From assembly GCA_023230455.1 (NCBI GenBank), contig JALNXH010000002.1, positions 62,001 through 126,000 of the forward strand: a stretch of DNA of 64,000 nucleotides, written 5' to 3'. Of the stretch, positions 63,601 to 64,000 are shown piece after piece. Source of the DNA: Rhodocyclaceae bacterium. GTDB taxonomy: Bacteria > Pseudomonadota > Gammaproteobacteria > Burkholderiales > Rhodocyclaceae. Numbering within the stretch: position 1 is the first letter of the stretch; each line of letters starts with the position of its first letter. Under the pieces are notes generated by a model. It worked only from the letters and a program-made list of their open reading frames with translations. It was not told the DNA's origin and searched no databases. A program made the translations under genes and the position numbers.

Positions 63601-63765
63601 GGTGCCCCTTAAGAAATGCGCGTCAAGCGTTGCTTAATTCGCTTAGTATTGAAATAATGATGCGACAAATTGTCGCGGCATTATGTTTGATTCCTGAAGC
63701 ACATGCAACAACAGCAACGGTGTCAGTGTCGCACGTCCGGGTCGGTTATTTCTAAGGGGGAATTC
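63601..63765. promoter_or_regulatory. Divergent promoter region with a redox-box-like palindrome
   Basis: This 165-base gap serves the cytochrome c4 and oxidase genes. GCGACAAATTGTCGC (63662-63676) is a perfect 7-1-7 palindrome, resembling the GCG/CGC-type sites bound by RegA/PrrA/RoxR redox response regulators. The surroundings are AT-rich (63630-63660). TAAGGGGG (63753-63760) lies just before the oxidase ATG and is a strong ribosome binding site. Confidence 0.55.
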
Positions 63766-64000
63766 ATGGCGCATCACGAAGGGGCTCACGGAGTGGCGGA
63801 CGGCCACGCGCATTGGGATACCAGCGTTTGGCCCTTTGTCATCAGCTTCGGCATTCTGGCGCTGGTCATCGCCTTTTCGTTGCACTTCGTCTACCACCAG
63901 GATTTTGCCTCGGTGCTGACCCTTGGGCTGGGCCTGATCATGATCGTTTCAGGCGTTGCAGGCTGGACCAGCGAAGCCATGGGCAAGGGCGACGGTATGT
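63766..64000 (+). CDS. Heme-copper oxidase subunit III-like protein, N-terminal part (cut by window edge)
   Basis: The first 78 residues of a membrane protein. It begins with a His-rich segment (AHHEGAHGVADGHAHWD) and has two hydrophobic helices (about residues 21-43 and 47-66) before the edge. The VWPFVISFGILALVIAFSL region fits a cytochrome c oxidase subunit III or a related small oxidase subunit. It is next to cytochrome c4, which supports a respiratory oxidase operon. The identity should be held loosely because most of the gene is missing. Confidence 0.6.
   Translation, partial: MAHHEGAHGVADGHAHWDTSVWPFVISFGILALVIAFSLHFVYHQDFASVLTLGLGLIMIVSGVAGWTSEAMGKGDGM

Overview
The window looks like chromosome of a GC-rich betaproteobacterium, most likely of the Rhodocyclales or a close relative. 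The reasons are gene order rather than similarity searches: rsmB, a DUF4390 gene, ntrY and ntrX in a row; pcm, rhodanese, tolC, waaA and waaC together; accB-accC-prmA-zinc ribbon/DUF3426; and a cytochrome c4 next to a heme-copper oxidase subunit. There are no rRNA or tRNA genes, no CRISPR array, no insertion sequence and no clearly broken gene. Genes are packed tightly, and many pairs overlap by 1-8 bases (ATGA, GTGA or TTGA junctions).

Layout. 1-10.6 kb is housekeeping: lnt (cut by the window edge), two RNA methyltransferases, the ntrYX two-component system (NtrX has a decayed AAA+ domain), hemE and priA. A 327-base non-coding gap before priA holds perfect DnaA-box sequences. 10.6-18.5 kb is mostly minus strand: a sugar kinase of the ROK family carrying an in-frame hairpin-rich insertion, a beta-carbonic anhydrase, a metallo-beta-lactamase-fold hydrolase, an EF-hand membrane protein, a small cysteine-cluster protein, an HD-domain protein, a PEBP-family protein and thiC. 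18.7-27.5 kb holds a secreted alpha-carbonic anhydrase fused to another domain, a TetR-controlled RND efflux pair, pcm, a rhodanese and a TolC-like channel. 27.5-29.7 kb holds the lipopolysaccharide core genes waaA and waaC.

29.8-52.9 kb is a large O-antigen/surface polysaccharide locus, all on the plus strand. It contains a WaaE-like glycosyltransferase, a UDP-glucuronate 4-epimerase, the CDP-sugar genes rfbF-rfbG-rfbH, two adjacent radical SAM/SPASM enzymes that seem to form their own transcription unit, two asparagine-synthase-type amidotransferases, a GNAT acetyltransferase, a WbqC-family protein, a sugar 4,6-dehydratase with a DegT aminotransferase, a Wzx-type flippase, two glycosyltransferases and a methyltransferase. 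It ends in a trio (SDR reductase, WecA/WbpL-like initiating transferase, WbpM-like dehydratase) in the order of Pseudomonas aeruginosa wbpV-wbpL-wbpM. The locus should make a polysaccharide with amino, amide and deoxy sugars. No Wzy polymerase, Wzz, ABC exporter, E3-type CDP-glucoseen reductase or UDP-glucose dehydrogenase is visible here.

52.9-64 kb returns to housekeeping: apaH, plsC, a glycine-zipper lipoprotein, a PfkB kinase, a zinc-ribbon/DUF3426 protein, prmA, accCB, aroQ, a TlpA-like thioredoxin, mpl, a dihaem cytochrome c4 and the start of a cytochrome oxidase subunit III gene behind a palindrome resembling a RegA/RoxR-type redox box.

The best candidates for something new are the radical SAM pair beside an apparently incomplete CDP-dideoxysugar pathway, the repeat-like insertion in the ROK kinase gene, and the DnaA-box cluster before priA.
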